64,000 nt of DNA from Taxillus chinensis (taxonomy: Eukaryota > Streptophyta > Magnoliopsida > Santalales > Loranthaceae), in assembly GCA_023512835.1 (NCBI GenBank), contig JAKCVP010000016.1:1-64000 (forward strand), written 5' to 3'. The stretch's first letter is position 1. The number at the start of each line of letters is the position of its first letter. The notes beneath the pieces were generated by a model. That model was given only the letters and a program-made list of their open reading frames with translations, had not been told where the DNA came from and searched no databases. Both the position numbers and the translations under genes were made by a program. Below are positions 1-11,017 of this stretch, piece after piece.

Positions 1-172
1 TATCTCTGTAGACACGCTACCTAGATACCACACCTACCTACTTCGACTAGACTATAAACTAGCTAGGTGCCTACCTACCTTAGGTGCATACCTAGGTAAC
101 CTAGCAGCACACGATACCTGAGCACTCAGACCTCCCCCTTGAAAGAAGCAAGCAAGCACCAACGCCCAAATC

Positions 173-1801
173 CTAAGAAGTATTAGGCGGCACAACACCC
201 CCTTCCCTCCCCTTCCCACCATCCCCCAACATCAACTCCAACCGCTCCAAAAAGACATCAGCATGCTTCTTCTGAAACACGAGCATCGGCCGCAGCCGCA
301 CAGCCCGCGCGCCACTCCCGCCAATATTCAGCCCGTACCCCTTGGCCAGCTTGAGAATTGCGTCTCGCCGCGGTGAGTCCCACGCAATGAACGTGCCCTG
401 TCCCTTGCCGCGCAGATTCTGAATTTCACCGGGGAAGCGCTCCGACAGCGCCGTCAGACCGCCAAAGAGGTAGTCGCCTACCTGGCGTGTGTTCTCCACT
501 AGATCCAGGCGCGCGATTTCGTCGACGATGGCGCGGAAGAGCAGGGCCTTGGCGGGGTCGCCTAGCCATGTGTTGAACTGGCGGTAGGGCTGATTAGGCC
601 GCAGGTCGTCGCGCCCATAGTAATAGCCTGCTGTCTGTGCTTTTTTCGAAAAGGTCACCATGTCCGGCTCGCTGCCCTTGGGCAAGTTCCAGTGGTCGTG
701 GGCCCAGAATTTGCCGGTTGCTCCTAGACCAGTCTGGACCTCGTCGACGATGAGAAGAACATTGTGTTTCTTGGTCACTTCACGCAGGCCCTGGAAGAAG
801 GCGGGGCTAGCGTGATTATCTCCGCCTTCAGACTGGATTGGCTCGACGACTACTGCTGCAGGGGGCAGAGGCCATGTTTTGATCAGATGCTCGACTTCCG
901 CTAGACACCGCGCTTCCTCCTCTGCATTCTCCGCCTCATGCGCTTCGAGCGGGTATTTGAGCGCGGGAAACGGTGCCTGAGGCCAATTGAAGGCTGGAAT
1001 ATCCAGCTTGTGAATGGGCTTGCTGCGCGTCGTGGACAGCGAGCCAAACAGTCTGCCATGGAAGCCAGACTTGAAGGACATGATAGACAATTGCGGTGAG
1101 CCAGGAGCCTGGTTGTTCATGCTGGTGCTCATTTCCTCCTCTGTGAAATCAATGTTGGGGTCCCCGCCGCGCTGCTGCTGACGTTTCCACATGAATGCAG
1201 CCTTGTAGGCAATCTCGTTCGCGTCAGAGCCCGCCATGGCAGTGTATACGGCCTTCATGCCGCGCGGCGCAACCTTGAGTATTCCCGTCTCGAGAATCTC
1301 GGCCCAATCGTCGCCGGGGAAATTGCCCAGGGCCGGACGATTGATCTCGGCGTTTGCCATCTCGGGGCTCTGGACTGCGGCAAGGAGGGACGGGTTGTTG
1401 TAGCCTACGGGGATGGAGGCGATCTGGGCGTAGACATCTAGCAGGACGTTGCCATCCGGGTCGGCAATGTAGTTTCCACGTGAGGCCTTGTAGTCGGCAA
1501 TCATGTTTAGGGAGCGCGTGTCAAAGACTTTATGCAGGCGGTCAATGGCCGCTTTAGCCTTTGGGCCGGGGATGGAGCATTGGAGGTGTGGAGCTGAGGG
1601 CTCGTCGGGGAAGAAGGGGGCGGTCGAGGCAAAGTCGGATTGGGTGGAGAAGTCGCTGACTGAGGGCTGTGCGGCGGCAGCGAGGGAGGCTTGCTTGGTT
1701 TGGGTTTTACTCGCATAGCTAGCCGCGAGGGTCTTTGGTGTGATGGAAGTGGTACGCAGGGGGAGGCGCAGGAGGCGAGTGGACCTCAACAGAGAGGCCA
1801 T
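173..1801 (-). CDS. UGA1/gatA: 4-aminobutyrate aminotransferase (GABA transaminase), mitochondrial
   Basis: This 542-residue, single-exon class-III aminotransferase moves the amino group of GABA to 2-oxoglutarate, giving succinate semialdehyde in the GABA shunt. The fold-type-I PLP enzyme features are visible: the cofactor motif IVDEVQTGLGATGKFW, the TFSKKAQTAG segment whose Lys pair (about residues 386-387) contains the Schiff-base lysine, and the downstream FNTWLGDPAK block typical of GABA-T rather than ornithine or acetylornithine transaminase. I chose the ATG at 1801 because it begins a Ser/Arg/Leu-rich, acid-free stretch that looks like a mitochondrial presequence; upstream in-frame codons are only non-ATG. 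The length fits the fungal family, usually about 500 residues plus presequence. No intron or frame damage is seen. Confidence 0.95.
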   Translation of the reverse strand: MASLLRSTRLLRLPLRTTSITPKTLAASYASKTQTKQASLAAAAQPSVSDFSTQSDFASTAPFFPDEPSAPHLQCSIPGPKAKAAIDRLHKVFDTRSLNMIADYKASRGNYIADPDGNVLLDVYAQIASIPVGYNNPSLLAAVQSPEMANAEINRPALGNFPGDDWAEILETGILKVAPRGMKAVYTAMAGSDANEIAYKAAFMWKRQQQRGGDPNIDFTEEEMSTSMNNQAPGSPQLSIMSFKSGFHGRLFGSLSTTRSKPIHKLDIPAFNWPQAPFPALKYPLEAHEAENAEEEARCLAEVEHLIKTWPLPPAAVVVEPIQSEGGDNHASPAFFQGLREVTKKHNVLLIVDEVQTGLGATGKFWAHDHWNLPKGSEPDMVTFSKKAQTAGYYYGRDDLRPNQPYRQFNTWLGDPAKALLFRAIVDEIARLDLVENTRQVGDYLFGGLTALSERFPGEIQNLRGKGQGTFIAWDSPRRDAILKLAKGYGLNIGGSGARAVRLRPMLVFQKKHADVFLERLELMLGDGGKGREGGVVPPNTS

Positions 1802-2821
1802 GGTGAGTAGCAGGATGTGAGAGTGGGGGAGCGATAAGCGTAGAGGGCAGGAACAGGTGCGGCGAAGGCGGGTGGAAAGGTAAGTGCAGTGCGGTATGCG
1901 GGAGACGGGAAGCAGCAGAGGCACAGAGTGAAGGAGTAAGACACAGGATGAGGTGTGCCGTAGGAGGCGTGGAGAAGGTCGACGAGGTCAGGAAGCCGAT
2001 AACAAAGTTGAGTCCGAGCTTCCCTCAGTGTGATGTCAAAGCTCAGCTCGAGGTCACTGCTCTCCGCCGCCCCTCCGACCCCGCCGGTGTAGGCAAGCAT
2101 AGGCGACCTACGCCGTGTTTGCCGGGCACGGCTAAAGTAGCCGCGCGGGGAGTTGATACGGACTCGCCTACGGACTCGGACCCTGAGGCGCTGCGTCCAA
2201 TAATGATGGGAATGTGGGATGGAATTGGAGACGGCGTTGGCTCTCAGAAAACCCCCACGCCGATTCGCGTCTTGTCCTTTCAGCTATCGTACAATGGATG
2301 TGTAGCTTGCCCACCTACCTAGTCTACCGGCAATTGCAGCCCACAGCCATACCGCCAAATGATCAATCCCGGCAGAGCCTGTCTGTCCCCCCCCTCGGAT
2401 TCACAGCATCTTGTGCGCGTTCCCAAGCTCCCAAGCCTGACATTACCACCAAAAAGCATCCCTGGCTGCGAGAGACTGAGAACATGTCTTGCCGGCATCT
2501 CAGCTGCCTCTGCCATACCCCTGCGCGCTCCGTGTGCCGACCAAGCAATTGGCAGCAAACAGTCGTAGTACCCCGGACGTCAGTGTGAGTGTGTGTGTGT
2601 GTGTGTGTGCGTGTGCGTGTCAGTCGTCAAATGTGATCCCAATTTCTTCCCGCAATGCAGTCATTCCCGACAATGGCATGTCAAACAGTTCCCAACAAAT
2701 TATAGCGCTTCACTCGTCCAGAGGAAGGGAAGAAAACAATGCGCCGCAAACTCCATGCTATGTGCACCATGCCGTATTTCAACGCTGCCAGATCTGATTC
2801 AGAAGCCCACATGTATCGAAA
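1802..2821. other. Intergenic region with promoter of the GABA transaminase gene
   Basis: About 1 kb between the start of the GABA transaminase gene and the 3' end of the mannosyltransferase gene. Open frames here are short, compositionally random and without family signatures. The only structure I see is a GT dinucleotide run. No RNA gene was recognised. Confidence 0.6.
2583..2620. repeat. GT/GTGC microsatellite
   Basis: An almost pure run of GT dinucleotides, interrupted near its right end by GTGC units. It lies in non-coding sequence downstream of the mannosyltransferase gene and is likely length-polymorphic. Confidence 0.9.
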
Positions 2822-4043
2822 TTATACAAGTGGCGATAGCCCGTCTTCACCTCGGTCTTTGACCTGGATCTGGTACTGCTGCGACGCCAAGCTCGGGCCC
2901 CGAAGAAGGAGAATCCGCAGAATGTAGCGCCCACGCGGTCGCCAGATGAACATGCGGTAGTACGCTACCCATATAAACAACACCACGGCTCCGCCCGCAG
3001 CAAAGCCGAAAACAGTCAACTCCACCCAATGCCGACTCATCTAGTAGCACAAGTGTCAGTTTGCATCTTCTTGTCGCATCTGCTGCCGCTACTCACCCAT
3101 AGTATAAACTCCGTGTCCCACTTGTGCCAGCTGTTGCCGACGTGATGCGTGAAGAAGCTCCAGCTGCGGCCCATGTACGCATCGGGAAATAGGATGCGCA
3201 GTCTGTCTTGAGACAACGGCATCGGATCCGAACTGTAATGCCGCCAGATTAAGCTCAAGAACAGCGGTCCAGTGGAGCCCATGATGGTGATGTAGGGTGA
3301 GAACCAATTACGATTGTATCGAGGGAGTGAGTCAATGACTCGCAGGAAGAATGGATGGCCAGGAACGGCCCCCATAACATCATTCGAGATGCCCGTAGGT
3401 TTCGTCCTCCGCGCCCAGGCCGAGTATGCGAGCATTGGGTCCAGTCGCCGTTGGCAACCCTGTACAATGTTAGCCAAATCCGTGTCCTTCTTCTACACGC
3501 TCGCAAGCGGACGCGTCTCACATCGTCCAGATCAATGTAGATTCCGCCATAGTGCGCCAGAACGAAGTAGCGAATCGCGTCGGCTCGCTGAATGGCATAC
3601 GGATAAGAATCCCACGTCTCGAGGAACCACGGGTACTCGCCGGCGATGAATTGTCGTGAGGATGCGTCAGTCCAGAGCTGGCCATTGCGGTCAGCATACT
3701 GTCAACAGGGCAGAATCCAGCTTCACACAGACAATACCTTGTACTCGTAGTCTTGATGGAGCTTGAGACAGCTCTGCTGGGCCTCGCGCCAGACGTCCGG
3801 GATGGACGTGTTTGCGTACGTCTGATGTATTATCTTGGGAACCAGCCGCGGCATTTCACCAATGAGCTCCGAGTTGGGAGCAGGCAGCTCGGCACGGGAG
3901 ATGGCATCCTCAGACCCGTCGACGACCAAGAGCGTGAGCAGTGTCCAGACGGAGCGGAGCAGGAAACCAACGACGACGATGTTGATGAGGAGGAAGAGCA
4001 GCACCTTGCCTCGCATGCGCCCAGGTATGAAGGACGGATACAT
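2822..4043 (-). CDS. SUR1/CSH1: Inositol phosphoceramide mannosyltransferase (GT32, SUR1/CSH1 type)
   Basis: Four exons, complement of 2822-3040, 3097-3459, 3522-3698 and 3738-4043, give a 354-residue protein. It should transfer mannose from GDP-mannose to inositol phosphoceramide in the Golgi, making MIPC. It has an N-terminal signal-anchor (about residues 14-36), the GT32 entry PKIIHQTY, the sugar-nucleotide DxD motif in GGIYIDLDDG directly across the second splice junction, the SUR1-type blocks GISNDVMGAVPGHPFF and SWSFFTHHVGNSW, and a C-terminal membrane segment (about 288-310). This block order separates it from Och1. Intron phases are all consistent. The first intron would be only 39 bp (3699-3737), very short even for this genome, but both junctions restore the conserved reading frame. 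Confidence 0.92.
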
Positions 4044-5387
4044 ATGTAGGGAAGAAGAATTATTATATTTGCAAGAGGGGTCGAGTGAGAGTCGAGGAAG
4101 CTGCGTAGGAGGGAGGAGGATGAGCTGAGGGCAGGGCCCGCAGTCGGAGCTGAATAGGATGGATGTAGGTAAGGAGCGGCTATGCAGGGAGACCCCACAA
4201 GAAAGTAGGAAAAAGCAGAGGCGACGGAGGACTAGGAGGCCATCTGGTGACGGTAGAGGTGGAGGCGGAGGCGGAGGAGGAGGAGGCTGAGGAGGGGAAG
4301 TGGTGGACAGAGGCAGAGAGGGCAGCTGGTGGTGACTGGAGACGTGGTTGAGGGAGTGGAAGAAGGGAAGGCGTGCGTCCAGAGAAAGTGTAGGGTAGGG
4401 CGTCCCGTCACTCCACCGGCCAAGCAGCAGGCGAATGGACGCCTTGACTCGCGGCAGGGAGTGTGGAGGAGCTGTGAGAGACCCTGAGGAGCAGTGAGAA
4501 TGGCTTGGCTGGAATCGTATCTAGGGGTTGCAGCGACGCGTAGCGGACTGCATTGGCACAAGCGATCTATCTCGAAGGCACTAGCCCGTAGCCCCGATCA
4601 GTCAATCTCCGGTGAGCCGCTGCAAGTGACGTGGAGGCTCTGGCGGCTGGCGCTTCCTCTCGTGCCAGCAAGGGCCCTGGGCGCATAAACCCTCATCAGC
4701 GCTAATCTCCCGTCCCTCGAATCATCCTCGGCTCCTTCGATCCTTCGCCCGTGTCGGCACTCTGCTGCTGGTTGGAGGCGCAGCTGTCAACGTCGCGACG
4801 GCGGCGACAGGACGCGTCCCTACATGACGCACGTTACCAGTGCCCTGCATCCTCACTACAGTAGTGGCGGGGGGCCGCGTTGCTCATCTCCAGCTTCCAA
4901 CTTCACTGCCACACACTCCTCCGCTCTGTCCAAGCCTGGCCACGCGTTGCCGTCTAGTCGACCAATTCCCCCGTGCCTATGCCATGGAATTCTCATAGCC
5001 GCCTACGCCAAGCCGGACGGCACGCGTAATCCCTTGAATGATGCTTCTGCCTGCACTGCACTGAACAAGACCCGTCTGGCCTACACTTGCGTTGTCACTC
5101 GTGTGCAAACATTAGCCACATCCGGTACAAGTCAAGACGCTTGCGAGTATCAGCAGAAAGAAAGAAAACCTTTTCATTAGGAGCGTGGGTGGCAGAGCCC
5201 CGTATGTATGCGATGTCGCTCCAGCGACAGCGTTGGGCCGCCTATATTAAGATGAACGAAATGATCGACTCGTAGCCTCTTCATCGAGGCATCCACCAGG
5301 CCTTGGACTCCTGACTCCCTCGACTCCTCCGACTTGCTGTCCGGTCCCTGCGCGACATGTACATCTGGTCACCAAGCGTCCAACGCT
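4044..5387. other. Intergenic region, promoter of the mannosyltransferase gene
   Basis: About 1.3 kb. A strongly purine-rich stretch of GGA/GAG triplets lies around 4245-4310 on the plus strand, which is a CT-rich tract upstream of the leftward gene. Open frames overlapping it are low-complexity shadows. No gene recognised. Confidence 0.6.
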
Positions 5388-6509
5388 CTAGTTCTTGGGC
5401 TTGTCCTGCGCCTTGTAGGTCTTGCCTGGAACAGCACTCTTGGGGAGAGGGTTGCCGTTCTCGTCGCAGTCTGCTGCAGGCGCAGCCACAGGCACAGGCA
5501 TAGGTGCGAAGAGAGGGCTCTTGACACCCTCTTCCTTGTGCTCCTCGTGCTTGTAGCTGCTAGCAGCGTGAGCCTCTGCCTTGGCCGCAGCCTTGGCCTC
5601 TCCCTTGTGCTCCTCCTTCTTGTAGGTGATGGGGTTGCCGTTCTCGTCGCAGTCCTCTGCCTTGCCCTCGTCGTTTGACTTGGAGCTGCTACCAGCACCA
5701 GCACCAGCACCAGCGCCTTCACCTCCCTTGATCATGGCGCCCTTGGTCTCAGAGCCTGGGCCTTGAGCGTAAGCACTCTTTGCAGAGCCCGAGCCCTCGC
5801 CCTTGCCTTTACCCTCGCCCATGCCCTTTTCGCCCATAGAAGAGCTCTCTGTGTTGTATCCCTTGGACTTTCCGGCCTCAGAGTTGCCTCCTGCTTCACC
5901 AAGTCCTAGGCCCTCAAGGCCTTTTCCGCCTCCCAGGCTCTCAAGGCCACTTCCACCTCCCAGGCTCTCAAGACCATTTCCACCTCCCAGGCCACCTGCC
6001 AGACCTCCCAGGCTGCTTCTCATACTGTCGCCTCCCACGGTACCTGACAGACCTCCCAAGCCGCCGCCGAGACCGCTTCCAAGGCCGCTTCCAAGGCCTC
6101 CTCCAAGGCCGCTTCCAAGGCCGCCTCCAAGGCCGCCGCCGAGGCCTTTGTCGAGGCCGAGTCCAAGGCCACCTCCAAGGCCTTTTCCAAAAGAGCCGTG
6201 TATTCCAGCTCCGGGACCGCCTGCACTGGCGCTGCCGCCTGCGCCAGCATCACCTCCGAGGCCAGCGTGGCCGTGCAGGCCACCATCACTATATCCGCCT
6301 GCGCCAGCATCGCCTCCGAGACCGGCTTCGCCGTGGAGTCCAGCATCTCCTCCTAGGTGACCATGAGCACCAGCTTGCCCTTTGCCGCCTTTCTCAGCGT
6401 CGTTCCACGCATCTCTCTGCGCCAACTGGACGCCGTCAGGTCGGGTGGCCACGGGCGCAGCTGCGACAAGCGGCAGAGCGAGAAGGAAGAGTTTCGAGAC
6501 GGAAGGCAT
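5388..6509 (-). CDS. Secreted glycine-rich low-complexity protein
   Basis: This 373-residue single-exon protein starts with a clear signal peptide (hydrophobic core about residues 5-17, Ala-rich cleavage zone). It is then dominated by glycine: two HxGLGGDAGAGG-like units near residues 50-90, a long GLG/GGL block (about 110-165), and three GLESLGGG units followed by GLEGLG. The acidic/basic C-terminal third contains two copies of the octapeptide DCDENGNP, each followed by a Lys-rich tail; these hold the only mature cysteines seen. I do not recognise a catalytic domain. Cell-wall or matrix protein is an inference from composition. The opposite strand shows long Pro/Arg-rich open frames that are shadows of this repeat. 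Confidence 0.8.
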   Translation of the reverse strand: MPSVSKLFLLALPLVAAAPVATRPDGVQLAQRDAWNDAEKGGKGQAGAHGHLGGDAGLHGEAGLGGDAGAGGYSDGGLHGHAGLGGDAGAGGSASAGGPGAGIHGSFGKGLGGGLGLGLDKGLGGGLGGGLGSGLGGGLGSGLGSGLGGGLGGLSGTVGGDSMRSSLGGLAGGLGGGNGLESLGGGSGLESLGGGKGLEGLGLGEAGGNSEAGKSKGYNTESSSMGEKGMGEGKGKGEGSGSAKSAYAQGPGSETKGAMIKGGEGAGAGAGAGSSSKSNDEGKAEDCDENGNPITYKKEEHKGEAKAAAKAEAHAASSYKHEEHKEEGVKSPLFAPMPVPVAAPAADCDENGNPLPKSAVPGKTYKAQDKPKN

Positions 6510-8556
6510 TATGTTTGATTAGGTCAACGAGTGAATTAAAGTCGGATACTGTAGTCGGGACTGTCGAGATGGTAGAGGCTGTCGAGGATGGAGATGGGAG
6601 TTTGTCTACCGTCGAACGGCTGATGCGTGTTTTATACACTGTCGTGACCATTGAGGGCAATCTCGCTCGAGAAGGGCTGTATTGTGACCCTCAGCATCAC
6701 AGCTGGAAAGCTTACCGAGAGAAGGCTTACACGAGTTCTTGCCTCCCATTCTAGGGTGGCCAGGGCAGCTGAGCCTTTGATTGAGCGCCTTGCCTGAGAG
6801 ATGATCCTAATTTGATACGTTGAGAGGGCCACAGGTTCGCCAAGGGTTGGATCGTGAGGCAGCTACTCGAGACGACACCGGCATTGGGGGATTGTTTTGA
6901 TCAGAAAGTCTTTTGACCAGGAACCTCCTAGCTCAAGAGTGCGCGCCCTACCAACGTTTCAAGGCAAGCTCAAATATGAAGCTGCTGTTGGGAGGACTTG
7001 ACGACGTCGGGGCAATTAAAACACAAAAGCCTCGACATGGATTAAGAGCGAACAACAGAGCGGTTGACGGCGTAATCTAGATGGGGGTGTTTCAAGCAGA
7101 TGTGGGCAATGTCAAAGCTTAGGTTCGCACACCGCGAGACGGAAGGTCATCGAGGTCATAGCTGTATGTGATGCACATGTCTTCCCATGGCATAGGTCTT
7201 GCGCTGCATATGGTAACACAATGAACGTTTTGATTGAGTTCAATGTGGGGCGGATGGCTTCCAATATCGACTTTGATGAAGCAGTGATCTCAGTCCTAGT
7301 GAAGCTGGCGGAGGCTAGATGAGTAAGAAGTCCCTCATTAGGAGCCCTGCTCTCGGGCGTGCAGGCGCAGCTGCCCAACGGCGAGTAAACACTTCTGTCC
7401 ATGATGTGCAGCGGGTGACAGTGAATTGACATTAGACTCGAAGAGCACAACGATACGAGAGACGGGAGGTGAGGTGAGAACGGTTTCGTTTCGGGCTGGG
7501 ATGAGCATTGGTGACAGACAGGGAGGCACAATAAGGTACAATAGCTGGGGGCAATGATTCAGCCCTGCAAAAGGTGGGGATTGGCCTCGTAGGCGAGAGG
7601 CCAGCTTGGCAGTTCCTCTGGGCAGAAGGGGATGCGTCAGGGAGGAGAGAGAGTTTGCAGGGACGGCTACAAAGTAACGTTGAAGCTTCTTCGCATACAG
7701 CAAGGCCGAGTGTGTCAATGGAAGTACCTACATAGTCAAAAGCGTTGGGCATTGGGGTCAGGTACAGCTTGTATTGTTGAGCGCTGACAGCAGGTGAACA
7801 GCCCAGTCACTGCCAGTGCAGGTGCGCAGTCGGTCGCGCCTTCCCTGGAATACTTTGCCAGTGTGTGCATCCACTCATCCCTCCCTTTCCCCCCAGGACT
7901 CCACTGGCTTCCGTCTGCAGCACCTGCACTCAGTCTTAGCACGCTCAGCCAAGGCCACCCGTCGACAAGCAGCGCGATCGCTCCATGTCCAGTCCTTGGC
8001 AGACCTCGCAGGCTTGCTGCTTCTGGACATGGAGATAGCTTCACTGCACCTTTTGTTACACAGCCAACCTCACCCTTTCCGCGCCGCATGCATGCTGGAC
8101 GACACAAGTCCGCTGCATCGCTCAATCGAGCAGAGGCGCTACGGAGCGATCCCGGATCGTCGCTCATCTACCGAACCTACAGGCGCTTTGGCCAGCCGCG
8201 GCTCCAGTCTCACGGTCAAGCGATGCTCGTGACTTGCATCTTCGCTAGCCTGCAGGAGCCCGTGCTGGTGGGAGCTTCAAGAAACTGCCGGCTGTGAATC
8301 AAGCTCGCCCCACGAACGCGTGAACCTTCTCGCTCGATACGCTCCGCTCTGGCTTCTGCGCGCTGCCCCAGTCTGGCCGCCCCTGTCAGTCGACCTCCAC
8401 AGAAAATTCCCCCACCGTCTGTCTCACCAGCACGCTCGAGTCGCACACCCCCCATCAGGAGCCGCCATAGATGATTTAGCTTCCAGCGCTACAGCAGCCA
8501 GGTCCTAACGCCATCAGTCCGCCACCCATTTTTCGAGGCCTCGCATTGCCCTCGCC
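6510..8556. other. Intergenic region, about 2 kb
   Basis: It holds the promoter of the leftward glycine-rich gene and of the rightward hydrolase. Several open frames of up to 167 codons exist on both strands, but they overlap each other, have no hydrophobic or motif structure and match no family I know. I see no RNA gene or repeat. Confidence 0.55.
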
Positions 8557-9411
8557 ATGCCAGACAGCAGCAAGCCTGTCGTTTGTATGGTCCCGGGCCT
8601 CTGGTATGGCAACAGCAACGCCTGGGCTGCAGTCACAAAGCGCCTTCACGCCAAAGGCTATCCCACCATCAACGCCCACCTATCTGCCGAAGGCTGCCCC
8701 TCGGAATACTGCCCAGAACTAGACGATGATATCGCCCTCGTGCGCCAGTACATTGCACCCGTGGTGAGGAAAGGGGGCGAAGTGGTCATGGTTCTGCACT
8801 CGGCCGCAGGGTTCGTCCAGCCTTTCTCACCTTGTCATGTCACCGTGCTGACCCGTCCCTCCCAAGATTCATTGGTGGAGCCGCCATCGAGGGCCTAACC
8901 AGAAAGGAACGCAAGGCTCAGGGGAAACCAGGCGGTGTCATATGCATTGCTTTCATTGCAGGCTGCTTGCTGTCTGAGGATGCTGTATGGAGCTTTCTAG
9001 ATGTCAATGTGGGTCCATCTTGCACAAAAGCCCTTCCGTTGCCAGCCACCTAAAACTACTGACCAGGATGCCATCACCACTTGCAAAAATCCCCGCATGC
9101 TCATGTTCAATGACCTCTCTGACGAAGAGGCGGAGCCCTGGCTAGAGGCGCTGGAACCCTTTCCGTCGCCCCATCTCTATCAGACAAATCCAGACCTGCC
9201 TCACGAGGGGTTCTTAGACACAAAGTGCTTCTACATGATCACAAAGAACGACCTGATCTTTCCAGAACCTCTGCAGGAGATCTTCGCTGAGAGCGCAAAT
9301 GCCGAAGTGGTCAAGGTCGAGGCCGGTCACATGGTACATCTCACTCAGCCCGATAAGGTGTTGACCTATATCGAGGACTGCATAAGCAAAACTCGTAAGC
9401 TAGAGCGATGA
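8557..9411 (+). CDS. Alpha/beta-hydrolase fold protein
   Basis: Three exons (8557-8810, 8867-9008, 9067-9411) give 246 residues, a usual length for the small single-domain esterase-like alpha/beta hydrolases of fungi. Visible elements are the N-terminal oxyanion strand VCMVPGLWYG, the nucleophile elbow LHSAAG (Ser at residue 82) followed across the first intron by GFIGGAA, the conserved AAIEGLTRKERKAQG helix, a late acidic turn in ITKNDLIF and the catalytic histidine in AGHMVHL. Introns are 56 and 58 bp; the second junction (9008/9067) is the less certain because the segment SFLDVN / DAITTC is not strongly conserved. There is no signal peptide, so it is probably cytosolic. Substrate unknown. 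Confidence 0.8.
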
Positions 9412-9655
9412 TTGACGATCCCTGCATATCCACAAACCGCGATACCCATTGTCAGGAGTGCTTGTCAGTCTAGCTGATGTTCAAGCGAGCGAAAGGTTGA
9501 TCAAGTCCCATGCCGGCGGAAACTTTTGATATATTTGAAGAGGCCTACCAGCGCCAATTTAGAGCTGTCGCTGAGCGTGCATGTCCCTGTAGGTGGCCCC
9601 TTGGAGCCGCAAGTATTGGGATCTGCAAGGCCCCACATCTATTCGCATCAGGAAT

Positions 9656-10382
9656 CTAATCCGCTTGTCCGCTCTTCAGCCATGCAATAACATCGTGCAC
9701 ATTCTGATCCGGTGGGAAAACGGGGTACCAGATCTTGCTGTCACCTGTTAGCACACAGCTTCGAGATGACACTTGCGCAAGTCCTCATCGCAGCGGGGGA
9801 GACTCACCGAATGACGCCCCCCTCAATGGCCAATGTCAGCCGTTTGATCAACTTCTTTCCCTGCCACTCAATAGTTGGCAACCGCAGAGCCTCCTGGAAA
9901 TGGAGGTGCTCATCGCTCAGGAGCTCATACTCCAGCGCAGTCCTCACCTGCAGCTCACGCTGGTACTCGGAACTTTGCGTACTAAGACCATAGATGCTTT
10001 TGACACCGTGTTTCTTTAGCTCGGTCAGGTTAGAATTAAAGGAGCAGGCCTGGGGCGTGCAGCCTCGCGCGCCAGGGATTGCATCCCATTCAGGGGGAAT
10101 AGTTTCACCAGGCGCGCCTGACCGCGGGTAACAGAAGAGAACAGTCAGCCCTGACAGATCAGAAACATCCACCTGCTGCGAAGGATTGGATGAAATGGGC
10201 AGGCTGAGTGCGGGGAGAGCAAAGGACACAAGGTGCGCGCAGGCACCGTCGTCCTTTGGCACAGGCAGGTCGGAGGGGAAAGTTTGGTGGGCCATGCTAG
10301 CGCTTCGACCAAGGACGGGATGAATTATTCGTCTTGATACACGCCTCAGGTGAGCGTAGGCTGGGCGCGATCTTAATAGCAT
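9656..10382 (-). CDS. Peroxiredoxin, PrxQ/BCP (Dot5-like) type
   Basis: Two exons, complement of 9656-9737 and 9808-10382, give 218 residues. The protein should reduce hydroperoxides with thioredoxin as electron donor. The key block GCTPQACSF has the peroxidatic Cys at 108 and the resolving Cys five residues on at 113, the arrangement of atypical PrxQ/BCP enzymes; FCYPRSGAPG precedes it and IWYPVFPP closes the fold. The acceptor at 9738 is chosen over an upstream CAG because only it keeps the frame into the conserved KIWYPVFPP. The first 29 residues are Arg-rich and acid-free, resembling a mitochondrial presequence; starting at Met30 would give a cytosolic or nuclear form. It is divergent to the Trm4 gene. 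Confidence 0.9.
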
Positions 10383-11017
10383 TTTCGAGCTGCTTGTAAT
10401 GGTGCGTCGCTGGGAGGGGGGCGAGACATCACCGCGTACTGAGGGCGATGATGCGAGCTCGATCCGACCTTACTCCGCACCTTTGAGCCGTCGAAGCAGA
10501 CATGCATGATGCTCGCAACGGACATGATTCTGAGTATGATCTTCGAGGAACACTGAAAAAACGTATGGAATAATGGAAGTCAAGTGCAAATGTGGAGGAC
10601 TCGTTCCTAGCCGACTGTATCGAGTGGCTGCTGTTGCTTGTCGCCTTCAATTTGCTTTCGATTTCTAGGTCACATCAAGTTACCCGGCATATGTCGTGAC
10701 GCACCATTGAAGTCGGACCGTTGGACGCACAGACCCTCACTCTGACGCAAGGATTTCTCACGAGAATGCTCACACCGTCGCAGTCTGCAACCTCTGACCC
10801 TCATTATTTTGTGCTCAATATCTACGCTCAGTTCTTCTCACTAGTATTCTCAAAACACATAGTCTGAGGTTCGCCATCCGCGCAGTATCATAAATTCACC
10901 CGTATAAAGATATTCACCGAAAATCTAGCAAGCACCTCAAGCTAGCCATCACTTCACACTTAGCACCGTCCTCCGCGACATGATCGTCTGAGCAACCTGC
11001 GACAACCTTTATTCAGC
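10383..11017. promoter_or_regulatory. Shared divergent promoter region of the peroxiredoxin and Trm4 genes
   Basis: A 635-bp gap between two divergently transcribed genes. It contains CT-rich and CAAC-type stretches close to the rightward start. No defined operator or TATA box stands out. Confidence 0.5.

Noticed and set aside
1..110. Possible telomeric or subtelomeric repeat at the left edge
   Set aside because: The repeats are TACCTA/TAGGTA, not TTAGGG arrays, and the same motif recurs inside the window.
5803..6360. 185-codon Pro/Arg-rich open frame on the plus strand
   Set aside because: It is the exact antisense of the Gly-rich repeat of the secreted protein gene; such shadows arise from GGN codons.
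7794..8297. 167-codon open frame upstream of the alpha/beta hydrolase gene
   Set aside because: No motif, no ordered composition, overlapped by equally long frames on the other strand; looks like leader or promoter DNA.
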